This document shows positions 1-8,644 of a stretch of DNA of 64,000 nt, one piece after another. Source of the stretch: JBFWYO01 sp050186335 (GTDB lineage: Bacteria; Pseudomonadota; Alphaproteobacteria; Bin65). A model generated the notes under the pieces. It had not been told where the DNA came from, ran no database searches, and worked only from the letters and a program-made list of their open reading frames with translations. Position numbers and translations under genes: made by a program. The stretch is from contig JBFWYO010000010.1 of assembly GCA_050186335.1 (NCBI GenBank), forward strand, positions 11,396 to 75,395, written 5' to 3'. Positions within the stretch are counted from its first letter, which is position 1, and each line of letters begins with the position of its first letter.

Positions 1-81
1 GGATCGCGGATTGCCGCCAGGCTTTGAAATGCCGTTCGTGGATGGACTCGATAGCGCGCCGCTATCCGCCCTTTTTGGGGC

Positions 82-2307
82 CTATTTGCTGTTCATGACG
101 GACAAACCGTCCCAGCCGGATTCCGGCGGATTTGCTTGGAATTCACGGCATTGCCGGATGAACAACGCGGACGCCGGGTCGGTCCCGCCGCGCACCGCGA
201 TGGTGCGTTCGAACCAACCGATGGCTGCGTCCCAGTCGCGCGCGCGGTAAGCGGCCAGCCCGGCCTCGTAGTGCGCCACCCAATCGAGCGCGCCGAGCTT
301 CGCTCGATCGGACGCCAGACCGAGCAGTTCGTAAATGCCGATGCCGCCGGCGCGGCCATACACCGCAACTGTGTCGAGCCTGCGCACGACGATGTCGTCG
401 CCGGCCGCTAGGCGCGTGTCCTCGCCGATGACGATTTCCGTGCCGTAGCGCTTGTTGATCGCTTCCAGCCGGCTGGCGACGTTGACCGGATCGCCGATCG
501 CCGTGTAATTGAGCCGCTCGTCCGAACCGATATTGCCGACCAGCACGTCACCGGTGTTGATGCCAAGCCGCATGTGCAAATTCTCCGAGCCGGCGAATGC
601 GCCGCGCCGCCGGAATTCGCGCAGCATCGCCTGGCACGCCAGCGCCGTGCGGCAGGCGTTCAGCGCGTGCGCGCGATCATCCAACGGGGCACCCCAGAAT
701 GCCATCACCGCGTCGCCGATGAATTTGTCGACCGTGCCACCCTGCGCCTGGATGATCTGCGTCATGCGGCTCAGATAATCCGCCAGCAGCGGCACGATCT
801 TGTCGCCGAGCTGTTCCGACAGCCGCGTGAAACCGGCCAGGTCGCTGAACAAGATCGACAGGATGCGCCGCTCGCCGCCCGGCCGTGCTTCGACGCCTTG
901 CGACACCAGGAGACGCACCAGTTCGGTCGGCAGGAACTTGCGGAACGAGCCGAGCCCCTTGCCCATCTGACCGAGCGTCGCCGACAATTCGCGCAATTCG
1001 CGCAGCGACGAACGGATCGGCTTGATCTCCTCGAGGCGGAACTGTTCGACGTAGCGCAATTGCCCCGCGATCTGGCGGATCGGCGCGAGCAGCAGGCGCT
1101 GCGAGACGGCGATGCCGAAAATCACGACCAGTCCGACGAACAGCGCGACCGCCGCCAGCACCATGCGCTCGCTGCGCTCGAACTCGCCCAGGAACTCGTC
1201 CGCCGGCACGACCGTGGCGACCACCCAGCCCTGAAATTCGAGCGGCGAGAACGAGACGAAGAACGCTCGACCGGATTCATCGACGACTTCGAGCTGCCGC
1301 GTTTGCGCAATCTCGCCGATGTTCAATTTTGCCTCGCGCAGCGCCTTCGCCGCCACGGCAAGCAGCGGATCGGCTTCCGAGTCGAGCCGGCGGGCCGGCG
1401 GCAATTCTTCCTCGGGCAGCGGCAGGGCAGTCTTGGCCATCGGCGCCGCGACGATTCGGCCGTCGGCGGCGATGATGTACGCCGAGCCCGCCTGCCCGAC
1501 GCGGATGGTCGACAGGAATCGCGACAGGCGTTCGTGCTCTATTACGACGTTGATGACGCCGACGAATTTCTCGTCGACCGTCAGCCGAACGGAGGTCGCG
1601 ATGGCCGGCCGCACGCGCGTCGGAAAATCGTCGACCTCGCTCCAGATCGGATCACCGCGCTCAGCGGCGCGGCGATACCAGGGCTGCTTCGTCGCATCGA
1701 AACCGCTGTCGGTAAAGCGGCGGTCCTTGAATTCGATATCGCCAGGGAGCACGTCGTAATAGTCGACGCGCCGGCGCGTAATCCCGAGCTCGCGGTCGAA
1801 GACTATCTCGACCATTCGGATACGGTCGTCTTCCACCTTCTGCGCGCCGAAAAACGCGCCGTCGGGCCAGCCGAACGAGATCCACGACAGGCTCGGCTGC
1901 GATTGCAGCAGCGCGAGAAACACGAATTCGCGCTTGGCTTCGTCGGCAATCGCGATCACCCGCTGGAAGAACACCGTGCGCAGCGCTTCGCGCGCCGCCG
2001 TGGCACTCTTAAGGATGATGGTTAATTCCTCTTTGATGCTGCCGACAATTTGTGCATTCAGTTCGCCGACGCCGTTGCGCACATGACGATTTGCGGTGTT
2101 CGACCACGTGATGTTGACCAGCGCGGCCGTCGCGATGCCGGTCAGCAGCAATAGACCTATGAGCGCAGTGCGCACGCCGAGACCGCGCGGGACGATTCGA
2201 TCAAAGAAAATCGGCCGTGCGCGTTTTTCTGTATCGTGTGCAGAAATTTCTTTTGCCGTATTCGCGATGTGGCTTATACGAAGACTCGATGAATCGGTGC
2301 TAAGCAT
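82..2307 (-). CDS. Membrane-bound class III adenylate/guanylate cyclase with periplasmic sensor domain
   Basis: Predicted to make a cyclic nucleotide (probably cAMP) from NTP at the inner membrane in response to a periplasmic signal. A first membrane segment lies near residues 48-70 and a second near 381-405. The roughly 300 residues between them look like a dCache-type sensor, followed by a HAMP-like stretch and the catalytic domain from about residue 478. Visible catalytic elements are FSDLAGF and GDAVMAFWG (metal-binding Asp residues), the Lys in VDKFIGD expected for ATP selectivity, and the Asn/Arg pair in DPVNVASRLEA. A short TPR-like tail follows. The ATG used here overlaps the divergent LysR start codon, so a downstream start, for example the GTG at 2175 just before membrane segment 1, is possible. 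Cyclase identity is secure; the ligand is unknown. Confidence 0.88.
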   Translation of the reverse strand: MLSTDSSSLRISHIANTAKEISAHDTEKRARPIFFDRIVPRGLGVRTALIGLLLLTGIATAALVNITWSNTANRHVRNGVGELNAQIVGSIKEELTIILKSATAAREALRTVFFQRVIAIADEAKREFVFLALLQSQPSLSWISFGWPDGAFFGAQKVEDDRIRMVEIVFDRELGITRRRVDYYDVLPGDIEFKDRRFTDSGFDATKQPWYRRAAERGDPIWSEVDDFPTRVRPAIATSVRLTVDEKFVGVINVVIEHERLSRFLSTIRVGQAGSAYIIAADGRIVAAPMAKTALPLPEEELPPARRLDSEADPLLAVAAKALREAKLNIGEIAQTRQLEVVDESGRAFFVSFSPLEFQGWVVATVVPADEFLGEFERSERMVLAAVALFVGLVVIFGIAVSQRLLLAPIRQIAGQLRYVEQFRLEEIKPIRSSLRELRELSATLGQMGKGLGSFRKFLPTELVRLLVSQGVEARPGGERRILSILFSDLAGFTRLSEQLGDKIVPLLADYLSRMTQIIQAQGGTVDKFIGDAVMAFWGAPLDDRAHALNACRTALACQAMLREFRRRGAFAGSENLHMRLGINTGDVLVGNIGSDERLNYTAIGDPVNVASRLEAINKRYGTEIVIGEDTRLAAGDDIVVRRLDTVAVYGRAGGIGIYELLGLASDRAKLGALDWVAHYEAGLAAYRARDWDAAIGWFERTIAVRGGTDPASALFIRQCREFQANPPESGWDGLSVMNSK

Positions 2308-3202
2308 GGAAATTCACCAGGTCCGATATTTTCTCGCCTTGTGCGAGCAGCTCAATTTCACGCGCGCAGCCGAAACCTGCAACGTCGCGCAGCCGTCGTT
2401 GACGCGCGCGATCAAACAGCTCGAGGAAGAATTGGGCGGTCCGCTGTTTCACCGCGAACGCCAGAACACGCATCTGACCGAACTCGGCCGCACCATGCGG
2501 CCTTACTTGGCGACCATGTTCGAGCAGCTCGAGGCGGCCAAAAGCCGCGCCAAGGGCGTGTCCAAATTGCAAGAAGGTATCTTGCATCTGGGCGTCATGT
2601 GCACTATCGGCCCGGCGCGCCTGATCGACCTGATGCGCGCGTTCCAGGACCGCTATCCCGGCATCGACGTGCAGATCCGCGACGCGCGCGCCGCCGTTTT
2701 GCAGGAGCAGATTCTGGCCGGCGATCTCGATATCGCGATCTTCGGCGTGCCGGGCGCGCTTGACGAGAGGTTGCACGGGCTGCCGCTGTTCCAGGAGCGG
2801 TTCATGATCACCACCGCGCCCGGCCACCGCTTCGAGAAGATGAACGCTGTGCCGCTGGCTGAGTTGGACAATGAACGCTACCTGAGCCGCGCCAATTGCG
2901 AATTCGGCGCCTATGTTCGGACGCTGTTCGACGCCAAAGGCCTGCGCGTCAACCGCGTCTACAGCAGCGAACGCGACGATTGGATCCAGGCCATGGTACT
3001 GGCCGGCCTGGGTTGGGGCTTTACGCCCGAATTCACCATCAATACACCGGTTGTAGCACGCGTACTGATCGAGCCAGAGGTCACGCGCACGATCAACATC
3101 GTAACCATGCGCGGTCGGCCGCATTCCCCGGCGGTGGGTGCCTTCATGCGCGAGGCGACGCGGATCAAGTGGCATCCGGCGACTCCCGGCAAAGCCGAAT
3201 GA
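2306..3202 (+). CDS. LysR-family transcriptional regulator
   Basis: A 298-residue regulator starting at the canonical LysR opening MEIHQVRYFLALCEQLNF. The N-terminal winged helix-turn-helix covers about residues 1-60, with the recognition segment around AQPSLTRAIKQLEEELG. The rest is a periplasmic-binding-protein-like co-inducer domain (about 90-290). A longer reading frame starts at 2096, but that extension lies antisense to the cyclase and matches no known LysR N-terminus. Its start codon overlaps the start codon of the divergent cyclase, so its promoter must lie inside cyclase coding DNA. Its last 38 bases overlap the 3' end of the convergent redoxin gene. Targets cannot be read from sequence; LysR proteins usually control the divergent neighbour or themselves. 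Confidence 0.92.
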   Translation: MEIHQVRYFLALCEQLNFTRAAETCNVAQPSLTRAIKQLEEELGGPLFHRERQNTHLTELGRTMRPYLATMFEQLEAAKSRAKGVSKLQEGILHLGVMCTIGPARLIDLMRAFQDRYPGIDVQIRDARAAVLQEQILAGDLDIAIFGVPGALDERLHGLPLFQERFMITTAPGHRFEKMNAVPLAELDNERYLSRANCEFGAYVRTLFDAKGLRVNRVYSSERDDWIQAMVLAGLGWGFTPEFTINTPVVARVLIEPEVTRTINIVTMRGRPHSPAVGAFMREATRIKWHPATPGKAE

Positions 3203-3827
3203 GCAGCTTGCGCAGGTCGGCCAGCGCGGGCCGGCGCGCGAGATCGGCGTCGACGAACGCGTCGCGCACCAGCCAGTCTGGTCCGACCGCGTAGGTTGCC
3301 GGCAGCGGCAGTTCCCAGCCGTCGGTGCCGTTCAGCGCCGCTACATCGATGCCATGTGCTGCGTAATCCATCGCCGCCTCAAGCGGCATCTGCCAGGTCA
3401 AGCCGAACAGGCGCGCGATCCTGTTGTCGGCGTCGAACAACAGGTCGAGCGGTGCGCCACCATTGGGCGCGTGCGGCGAGACGTTTCGCTGCGGGGAAAT
3501 CGCCAGGATCGCGGCGTCGTACGCCGCCGTGTCGGCGGCCAGCTCGCCGAGCGTACGCAAGTAGGCCCGACACTCAGGCGACCAGTCGCCGAGGTAGAAC
3601 GCGATGAGCGCAGGGCCGCGCTGCAGGATCTCTTGCAGTGCCACAATTCGGCCAGTGCGGTTCGGCAGCGCGAAGTCCGGCACCGGTTCGCGGGCCGCCA
3701 GCGCTTGCGTTGCGATGCCCTGGGCGCGCAACCGTTCGACGATCGAAGCGGTTGCGCGCTGCAGCGGCGACGGTTCGCGCGCATCCAGGGCGGCGCGTAA
3801 GATGCGGCTGGCGTCGTCGACGCGCAT
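3165..3827 (-). CDS. Redoxin (AhpC/TSA-like) protein at the end of the bufferin operon
   Basis: A thioredoxin-fold peroxiredoxin-like protein of about 220 residues. The recognisable core runs from VPDFALPNRTGR through ALIAFYLGDWSPECRAYL to PATYAVGPDWLVRDAF. A single cysteine sits where the peroxidatic Cys is expected, but the usual WCPxC context is replaced by WSPEC, so a second resolving Cys next to it is missing. I chose the ATG at 3827; a TTG at 3881 would add 18 residues and nearly abut the DoxX stop, and neither has a clear ribosome-binding site. It lies immediately downstream of and on the same strand as bufA-bufB-bufC-doxX, which suggests co-transcription and a redox role in that pathway. 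That role is inference. Its 3' end overlaps the convergent LysR gene by 38 bases. Confidence 0.75.
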   Translation of the reverse strand: MRVDDASRILRAALDAREPSPLQRATASIVERLRAQGIATQALAAREPVPDFALPNRTGRIVALQEILQRGPALIAFYLGDWSPECRAYLRTLGELAADTAAYDAAILAISPQRNVSPHAPNGGAPLDLLFDADNRIARLFGLTWQMPLEAAMDYAAHGIDVAALNGTDGWELPLPATYAVGPDWLVRDAFVDADLARRPALADLRKLLIRLCRESPDAT

Positions 3828-3882
3828 GGTGCTTGGCTCGAGTTCGGCGGCGGCGGCGTGCCGCCGCGATGACTTGGACAAT

Positions 3883-4377
3883 TTAGCGCTGAGCGCCGAA
3901 ATGCTTGACGATCAGATGATCGATCGACAGAGCACCGGCGCCGCGCGTCAGCACGATCAGCAGCAAGCTGGCCCACATCAGATGTTCCGGCCAGTTGGTC
4001 GGATAGACGAAGATCTGGATCACCAGCGTCATGCCGAGCAGCGTGGCCGCACCCAGGCGCGCGGCGATGCCGAACAGCAACAGGACCGGACAGGTCAGCT
4101 CCGCCGCAGCGGCCAGCCAGGCGGCCAGTTCGGGCGGCAGGAAAGGCACCTGGTATTCATCGCGGAACAAGCTGACCGTTTGCTCCCAACTCGCAATTTT
4201 GACCTGACCGGAGCGCCAGAACACGGCGGCGAGTGCTGCGCGCCCGGCAAGCTGGATGACGGCGAACGGGAGGCGGCCGAGCCGATCGAACACGGCCCGC
4301 ACTATGCCGGCTAGGCCGGCCGGCTGGCGTGCGGAAGTTGGCGTCGTCTGTGTCATGGACATCGAAGTGGTTGGCAT
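3883..4377 (-). CDS. DoxX-family inner-membrane protein of the bufferin operon
   Basis: A 164-residue DoxX-family protein with about four hydrophobic segments. Recognisable pieces are GRAALAAVFWRSGQVKI near the start and a C-terminal LMWASLLLIVLTRGAG. The ATG at 4377 is chosen because AAAGGA precedes it by about 8 bases; the longer open frame upstream is antisense-like and would overlap bufC. DoxX proteins often accompany MNIO (DUF692) and DUF2063 genes in bufferin operons, where they are proposed to handle electrons or quinones at the membrane. The exact role is not known. The gene lies between bufC and the redoxin gene, about 23 bases from bufC. Confidence 0.85.
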   Translation of the reverse strand: MPTTSMSMTQTTPTSARQPAGLAGIVRAVFDRLGRLPFAVIQLAGRAALAAVFWRSGQVKIASWEQTVSLFRDEYQVPFLPPELAAWLAAAAELTCPVLLLFGIAARLGAATLLGMTLVIQIFVYPTNWPEHLMWASLLLIVLTRGAGALSIDHLIVKHFGAQR

Positions 4378-4400
4378 TGGCGTTTTCCTTTCGAGCGGGT

Positions 4401-5174
4401 TCAAGGTAGGACGAAATCGGAGAACAACGGCAGCGACAGCAGCGTCGACAGCGCGGCGGCAGCGCGCACGTTGCCGGCTTCGGCTTCCATCAAGGCGCCG
4501 CATGCGGAGCCGAGATCCGCGCCGCCGATCAACGTTTCAAGCAGATTGAATTCGTGTGCTTCGAGCGCACGCCACAGCACGTCGAGGCCCGCGCGGTAGA
4601 CCACCAGACAGACGCCACCCCGGTCGTAGTTGACCGTGGGCGCGTCGTCCTCGCCGGCGTGGATCAGGCGCCAAATTTCGTGCACCGGATATTCTGCGCG
4701 CAGCGTGCGCGTGGCCGGATGCGGCCACAGCACCGACCCGGCTGCGTCAGCGTCGAGCACCAAGAGGCGCGCAGCATCGAGGGCGCGCGCATCGGCGGCG
4801 TGGTAGGATTCGTTGATCGCCCAATCGAGCCGCGCCACGTCGGGCAGATACGGCAGGCTGCGGCATTGCGGATGGTGCGCGAGGAAATCAGCGAACTCGG
4901 CGCCGTATTCGAATAGGCACGGGGCCACCGGCGGCCGCGTGCGCACGAATTCCCGCGCCAACTGACCGGAAAAATCCGAGCCGACGGCGCCCCGCACGGT
5001 CGCGAACGTGGCGTTCAGCGCATCGCTTAGCGAATGCAGGAAATGGTTGCGGTAAATGCCGAGCCGCGCGACCGGATCGATGCCGGCGCCGTCCACGAGC
5101 GTGGCCAGCGGGTCGGTCACGTTGCGCACGATTGTGGCGCGGAAATGCGTCTGCAAACTAAGCAGCGAGGACAT
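4401..5174 (-). CDS. bufC: BufC-like partner protein (DUF2063 DNA-binding-like domain)
   Basis: A 257-residue DUF2063 protein. The N-terminal third contains the family hallmark LGIYRNHFLHSLSDALNATF, followed by a variable C-terminal domain. In bufferin and related MNIO systems this type of protein acts as the precursor-recruiting partner of the oxidase; despite the old DNA-binding name it contains a RiPP-recognition-like fold. The ATG at 5174 is chosen because it gives the normal family N-terminus (MSSLLSLQTHF). It overlaps the end of bufB by 17 bases, which suggests translational coupling. Assignment rests on family recognition plus gene order bufA-bufB-bufC. Confidence 0.87.
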   Translation of the reverse strand: MSSLLSLQTHFRATIVRNVTDPLATLVDGAGIDPVARLGIYRNHFLHSLSDALNATFATVRGAVGSDFSGQLAREFVRTRPPVAPCLFEYGAEFADFLAHHPQCRSLPYLPDVARLDWAINESYHAADARALDAARLLVLDADAAGSVLWPHPATRTLRAEYPVHEIWRLIHAGEDDAPTVNYDRGGVCLVVYRAGLDVLWRALEAHEFNLLETLIGGADLGSACGALMEAEAGNVRAAAALSTLLSLPLFSDFVLP

Positions 5175-6033
5175 GGCGCACCCCCACGATGCCGTTGCGC
5201 ACGTCATTCGCGGCACACGCTTCTTCGACCAGCCGGGCGAGCGGCGGAACGTTGGTGTCCCACTCGATCAGCGTGACGGCGGTCGGAAACAACTCGACTG
5301 CACGGGCATAGAGATCCCACACGGCTTCGCAAACCGGCGAACCGTGATCGTCGATGCACACGGCGCCGCCATCGGTTTCGTTGATCGAATGGCCGGCCAA
5401 GTGCAACTCAGCCACGGCGCGCGCCGGGAACGCCTCGAGCATCGCCCACGGGTTGCTGCCGTGATTGAGGCCGTTGACGTAAAGATTGTTGACGTCGCAC
5501 AGCAAGCCGCAGCCGGTGCGACGCGACAGCTCGGCCAGAAACTCGACCTCGTCGATCGTCGAATGCTTGAAGCGCAGGTAGGTTGACGGATTTTCGATCA
5601 GGATCGGCCGGCCTATGCGCTCCTGTACGCGGTCGATACTGCCCGCCGTCGCGACCAGCGCCTCTTCAGTATAAGGCAGCGGCAGCAGCCCGTTCAGGAA
5701 CGTATCGCGTACGACCGACCAGGACAGATGTTCGGACACCAGGCACGGGTCGATGCGGTCGATCAAATCGCTCAGGCGACCCAGATGCCGCGCATCGATC
5801 CCATCGGCGCTGCCGAGCGACAGACCGACGCTGTGGATGGCGACGGGATAGTTGCGGCGCACATTGGTCAGATGGTGCAACGCGGGACCGCCGCCCAGAT
5901 AGTTTTCGGCGTGAATTTCGAACCAGCCAACCGACGGGAGGGTATCGACGACGTCTTGATGATGGGCTGCGCGCAGACCGATGCCGGCTCGCGTCGCCAT
6001 CGCCCTCACGCGGTTCACTGACATTTTGGTCAT
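5158..6033 (-). CDS. bufB: BufB-like MNIO (DUF692) multinuclear iron oxidase
   Basis: A 291-residue TIM-barrel enzyme of the DUF692/MNIO family, which uses two or three iron ions to oxidise peptide cysteines. Likely metal-binding elements are visible in order: the His in VAIHSVGLSLG, SEHLSW, ENPSTYL, CDVNNLYVN, ELHLAGH, DDHG and the Glu in LIEWDTN. In bufferin systems the enzyme converts core cysteines of the BufA precursor into thiooxazoles that bind copper. The start at 6033 has a GGGAG element about 8 bases upstream. It follows bufA by about 40 bases and overlaps bufC by 17. The family assignment is confident; the chemistry on this particular precursor is inferred from the operon. Confidence 0.93.
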   Translation of the reverse strand: MTKMSVNRVRAMATRAGIGLRAAHHQDVVDTLPSVGWFEIHAENYLGGGPALHHLTNVRRNYPVAIHSVGLSLGSADGIDARHLGRLSDLIDRIDPCLVSEHLSWSVVRDTFLNGLLPLPYTEEALVATAGSIDRVQERIGRPILIENPSTYLRFKHSTIDEVEFLAELSRRTGCGLLCDVNNLYVNGLNHGSNPWAMLEAFPARAVAELHLAGHSINETDGGAVCIDDHGSPVCEAVWDLYARAVELFPTAVTLIEWDTNVPPLARLVEEACAANDVRNGIVGVRHVLAA

Positions 6034-6072
6034 CGCTCGCTCCCGTCTGCTGGGTTGATTTTCCGTGCTTCG

Positions 6073-6348
6073 CTAAGCCTTCGGCGACTTGCTGCTGCCG
6101 ACCAGCTTGGCGCACAGGCCAGCCGGGACATAAACCCAGGCATCGGATTGCGCGTCGCGCTTGGACGTGCCTGCGCACGACGAGTTGGACGTCTGGCAGT
6201 CGTTCTTGCCGGCCTTGGCGATGCCGTAGCACTTCTCGTTGGCGAAGCTTGGCTTCTGCGCCGGGGTCGGGCTTTCGGCCTGGGCAACCGCAGCCATGCC
6301 GATGGCAGCAACGACCGTGGAAGCGAGCAGAGAGATGGTTTTGTTCAT
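6073..6348 (-). CDS. bufA: Bufferin-1-type RiPP precursor (DUF2282), BufA
   Basis: A 91-residue precursor with a Sec signal peptide ending about AVAQA (residue 24) and a mature part carrying four cysteines, C40, C51, C58 and C79. The core EKCYGIAKAGKNDCQTSNSS is the signature of DUF2282/bufferin-1 proteins. Known members are post-translationally modified by an MNIO enzyme, exported to the periplasm and sequester copper. AAGGAG sits 7 bases before the ATG. It is the first gene of the minus-strand operon bufA-bufB-bufC-doxX-redoxin, and the precursor is one of the smallest proteins in the window. Copper binding here is inferred from the family, not seen. Confidence 0.93.
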   Translation of the reverse strand: MNKTISLLASTVVAAIGMAAVAQAESPTPAQKPSFANEKCYGIAKAGKNDCQTSNSSCAGTSKRDAQSDAWVYVPAGLCAKLVGSSKSPKA

Positions 6349-6485
6349 GGCGAACTCCTTGGGTTTTCACAGGTTGGGTTACAGTTAGTTCCGCCACAGA
6401 CCCGGAGATCGAACCCGCGCCGGAAACTGCGCGCACCATGACGGAGCACGAAGCCGCGCGGAAATATCGGCTGGCAATTGTTTCT

Positions 6486-6500
6486 ATAGCGGCGCGCTAT
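6486..6500. promoter_or_regulatory. Short inverted repeat between bufA and the cupin gene
   Basis: ATAGCG-GCG-CGCTAT forms perfect 6-bp arms around a 3-bp centre, about 138 bases upstream of the bufA start and 188 upstream of the cupin start. It could be an operator in the shared divergent promoter region. The remainder of this 339-base gap shows no convincing -35/-10 pair on either strand. Confidence 0.25.
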
Positions 6501-6687
6501 CGGCGCCCGCCCGCACATTCGAAGGACACGCGATCCACGACGCGGCACCCGATCGCGGCGCGATAGCCGGCGCGTATCGAAACGAAATCCATTCGATATT
6601 TCAGGTGCGGCGACCGCCCGGTCATCCTGGCCTCTGTAGCTGCTGCCATTCCGGCCGCGGCAATTCAATCGAAGCGAGGAGATCGAC

Positions 6688-7173
6688 ATGCTTACTGCGA
6701 AGACAAAACTTTGGCGCGGATTGTCCGCGGCGGCAATTCTGGCCGGCGGCTTGGCGTTGACGGCAACCGGCGCCAGCGCCGGCGAATGCCCGGCCAACAT
6801 GATGCGCGTCGATGCAACCAAACCGGTGATGACGCCGGCCAAGGACGTGACCGACAAGGTATTGGCCAGCATCGACCTCTCGAAGGAGAAGGTGGCGCTG
6901 AACGGCCACCAGATGCGCGTGCGCAAGCTGGAAATCCAACCCGGCGGCGTCGTGCCCTGGCACAGCCACGGCGCGCGCCCAGCGCTGATCTACATCATCC
7001 AGGGCGAGATCTACGAATACGCCAGCAACTGCGCCGTGCCGATCCTGCACAAGACGGGCGACGTGGCGCGCGAAACCCACATGACGTCGCACTGGTGGAA
7101 GAACACTGGCAAGACCGCGGTGGTCCTCCTTTCGTTCGACATCATGCACGACGACAAGGACAAGAACATGTAA
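6688..7173 (+). CDS. Secreted cupin-domain protein
   Basis: A 161-residue protein with a clear Sec signal peptide (hydrophobic stretch to about residue 30, ending TGASA before GECPANM). A single cupin barrel follows. The first cupin motif is visible as IQPGGVVPWHSHGARPALIY followed by IQGEIYEY, with the two His and the Glu that normally bind a metal; a second half ends near WWKNTGKTAVVLLSFD. The ATG at 6688 is preceded by GAGGAG. It is divergent from bufA across a 339-base gap. The substrate is unknown; periplasmic location next to a copper RiPP operon makes a metal- or oxidation-related role possible. Confidence 0.85.
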   Translation: MLTAKTKLWRGLSAAAILAGGLALTATGASAGECPANMMRVDATKPVMTPAKDVTDKVLASIDLSKEKVALNGHQMRVRKLEIQPGGVVPWHSHGARPALIYIIQGEIYEYASNCAVPILHKTGDVARETHMTSHWWKNTGKTAVVLLSFDIMHDDKDKNM

Positions 7174-7217
7174 GGCCGCGCGCCCGAACGGATTCTTTCG
7201 GGCAAATTCTATCGGGC

Positions 7218-7249
7218 GTGTGGCGCCGCGGAATCTGACGGCGCCACAC
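7218..7249 (+). terminator. Rho-independent terminator after the cupin gene
   Basis: Perfect 11-bp stem GTGTGGCGCCG / CGGCGCCACAC with a 10-base loop, followed within 8 bases by a T-rich run (aattttcattttt). A smaller 7-bp hairpin precedes it at 7182-7203. Its position argues against the MFS gene starting at 7220. Confidence 0.8.
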
Positions 7250-7288
7250 CCCGGAATTTTCATTTTTCAAGCAATGGGACACCGACTT

Positions 7289-8509
7289 ATGGCCACCACC
7301 GGCGTTATCGAACGACCGCTCGACGCGAAACGCAATCGCCGCCGCGCCGGTGCACTCGGCCGAAACTTGATCGTCGGCTTGACTGCGTTCCTGACGGTCG
7401 TCGATCTGTTCGCCACGCAGGCGATCTTGCCATCGTTGACGAACGCCTACGGTGTTTCCCCTGCCGCCATGGGTCTGGCGGTCAACGCTTGCACCATCGG
7501 CATGGCGATTGCTGGCTTGGCAGTCGCGCTGTTCAGCCGTCGCATCAACCGCCGCTGGGGTATTCTGGCCAGCCTGACGCTGCTGGCGATCCCGACGGCG
7601 CTGCTTTCCGTGGCACCCGACTTGACGAGCTTCGCTTTACTGCGCGTGGCGCAGGGCATATTCATGTCGGCCGCGTTCACGCTGACGCTGGCCTATCTGG
7701 GCGAACAGTTCAGCGCCAAGGACGCCGCCGGCGTGTTCGCTGCCTATATCACCGGCAACGTCGCCAGCAACCTGGTCGGGCGTCTATTCTCGGCAGGCCT
7801 TGCCGATCACATCGGCCTGGCCGGCAATTTTTTGGCCTTCGCATCATTGAATCTGGCTGGCGCGGCACTCGTTTTCTTCACGCTCAGGCCGGCGATGAAA
7901 ATCGCGCCGATTGGCGAAGCCGCGCGCTCGCCGTGGTCGATCTGGCGCGAGCATCTGCGCAACGGGCCGCTGCGCGCCAGCTTCATGATCGGCTTCTGCA
8001 TTCTGTTCGCCTTCATCGGCACGTTCACCTACGTGAACTTTGTCCTCGTGCGTGCGCCGTTCACGCTCGGTGCGATGTCGCTGGGACTGGTCTATTTTGT
8101 GTTCCTGCCGTCGATCGTCACGACGCCGCTGGCCGGCCGCGCGGTTGCGCGCTTCGGCACGCAGCACACCATTTGGGTCGCACTGGCGGTGGCTGGCATC
8201 GGCCTGCCGCTGCTCTTGTTGCCGAATTTGGCCGCTGTATTGGTAGGCTTGGCGTTGATCGGCGTCGGCACGTTCTTCGCCCAGGCGACGGCCACCGGTT
8301 TCGTCAGCCGCGCCGCCACGACCGACCGCGGTTCGGCCAGCGGCATCTATCTGGCCTGCTATTTCTTCGGCGGGCTGGCCGGCGCCGCGGTGCTCGGCCA
8401 ATTGTTCGACTCATTCGGCTGGGCCGCTTGCGTAACCGGCATCGGGATAGTGTTGGCTGCGGCAGCGCTCTTGGCGCTTCGGCTACGAATGTCGGGCGAC
8501 ACGAAATGA
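7289..8509 (+). CDS. MFS transporter (YnfM/AraJ-like efflux family)
   Basis: A roughly 406-residue 12-transmembrane major facilitator. The first helix begins near NLIVGLTAFLTVVDLFATQA. The conserved loop between helices 2 and 3 reads ALFSRRINRRWGILAS, and the central cytoplasmic loop lies near PWSIWREHLRNGP. I chose the ATG at 7289; the longer frame from 7220 starts inside the terminator hairpin of the cupin gene. An intermediate ATG at 7274 is possible. MFS proteins of this type export small molecules or drugs by proton antiport. The substrate cannot be inferred. It stands alone, separated by about 135 bases from the convergent DUF2182 gene. Confidence 0.86.
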   Translation: MATTGVIERPLDAKRNRRRAGALGRNLIVGLTAFLTVVDLFATQAILPSLTNAYGVSPAAMGLAVNACTIGMAIAGLAVALFSRRINRRWGILASLTLLAIPTALLSVAPDLTSFALLRVAQGIFMSAAFTLTLAYLGEQFSAKDAAGVFAAYITGNVASNLVGRLFSAGLADHIGLAGNFLAFASLNLAGAALVFFTLRPAMKIAPIGEAARSPWSIWREHLRNGPLRASFMIGFCILFAFIGTFTYVNFVLVRAPFTLGAMSLGLVYFVFLPSIVTTPLAGRAVARFGTQHTIWVALAVAGIGLPLLLLPNLAAVLVGLALIGVGTFFAQATATGFVSRAATTDRGSASGIYLACYFFGGLAGAAVLGQLFDSFGWAACVTGIGIVLAAAALLALRLRMSGDTK

Positions 8510-8644
8510 AGGCGCCGATTACCACGCACACGGTCGGCCGAAAACGGGATCTTCCGGAAGTTAAGTTTGAGGCTGTAAGCTATAAGTCCATATTTTTTGC
8601 ACGTGTACTCAATCGTAATTCCAGTGCGATTTAGTCATTTTGGC

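Noticed and set aside
6372..6377. GTAACC as an ECF sigma factor -35 box for bufA
   Set aside because: It is only about 25 bases before the ATG, leaving no room for a -10 and leader, and no matching -10 is present.
7220..7288. Longer N-terminus for the MFS transporter
   Set aside because: The added codons lie in the terminator hairpin of the cupin gene and lack a ribosome-binding site.
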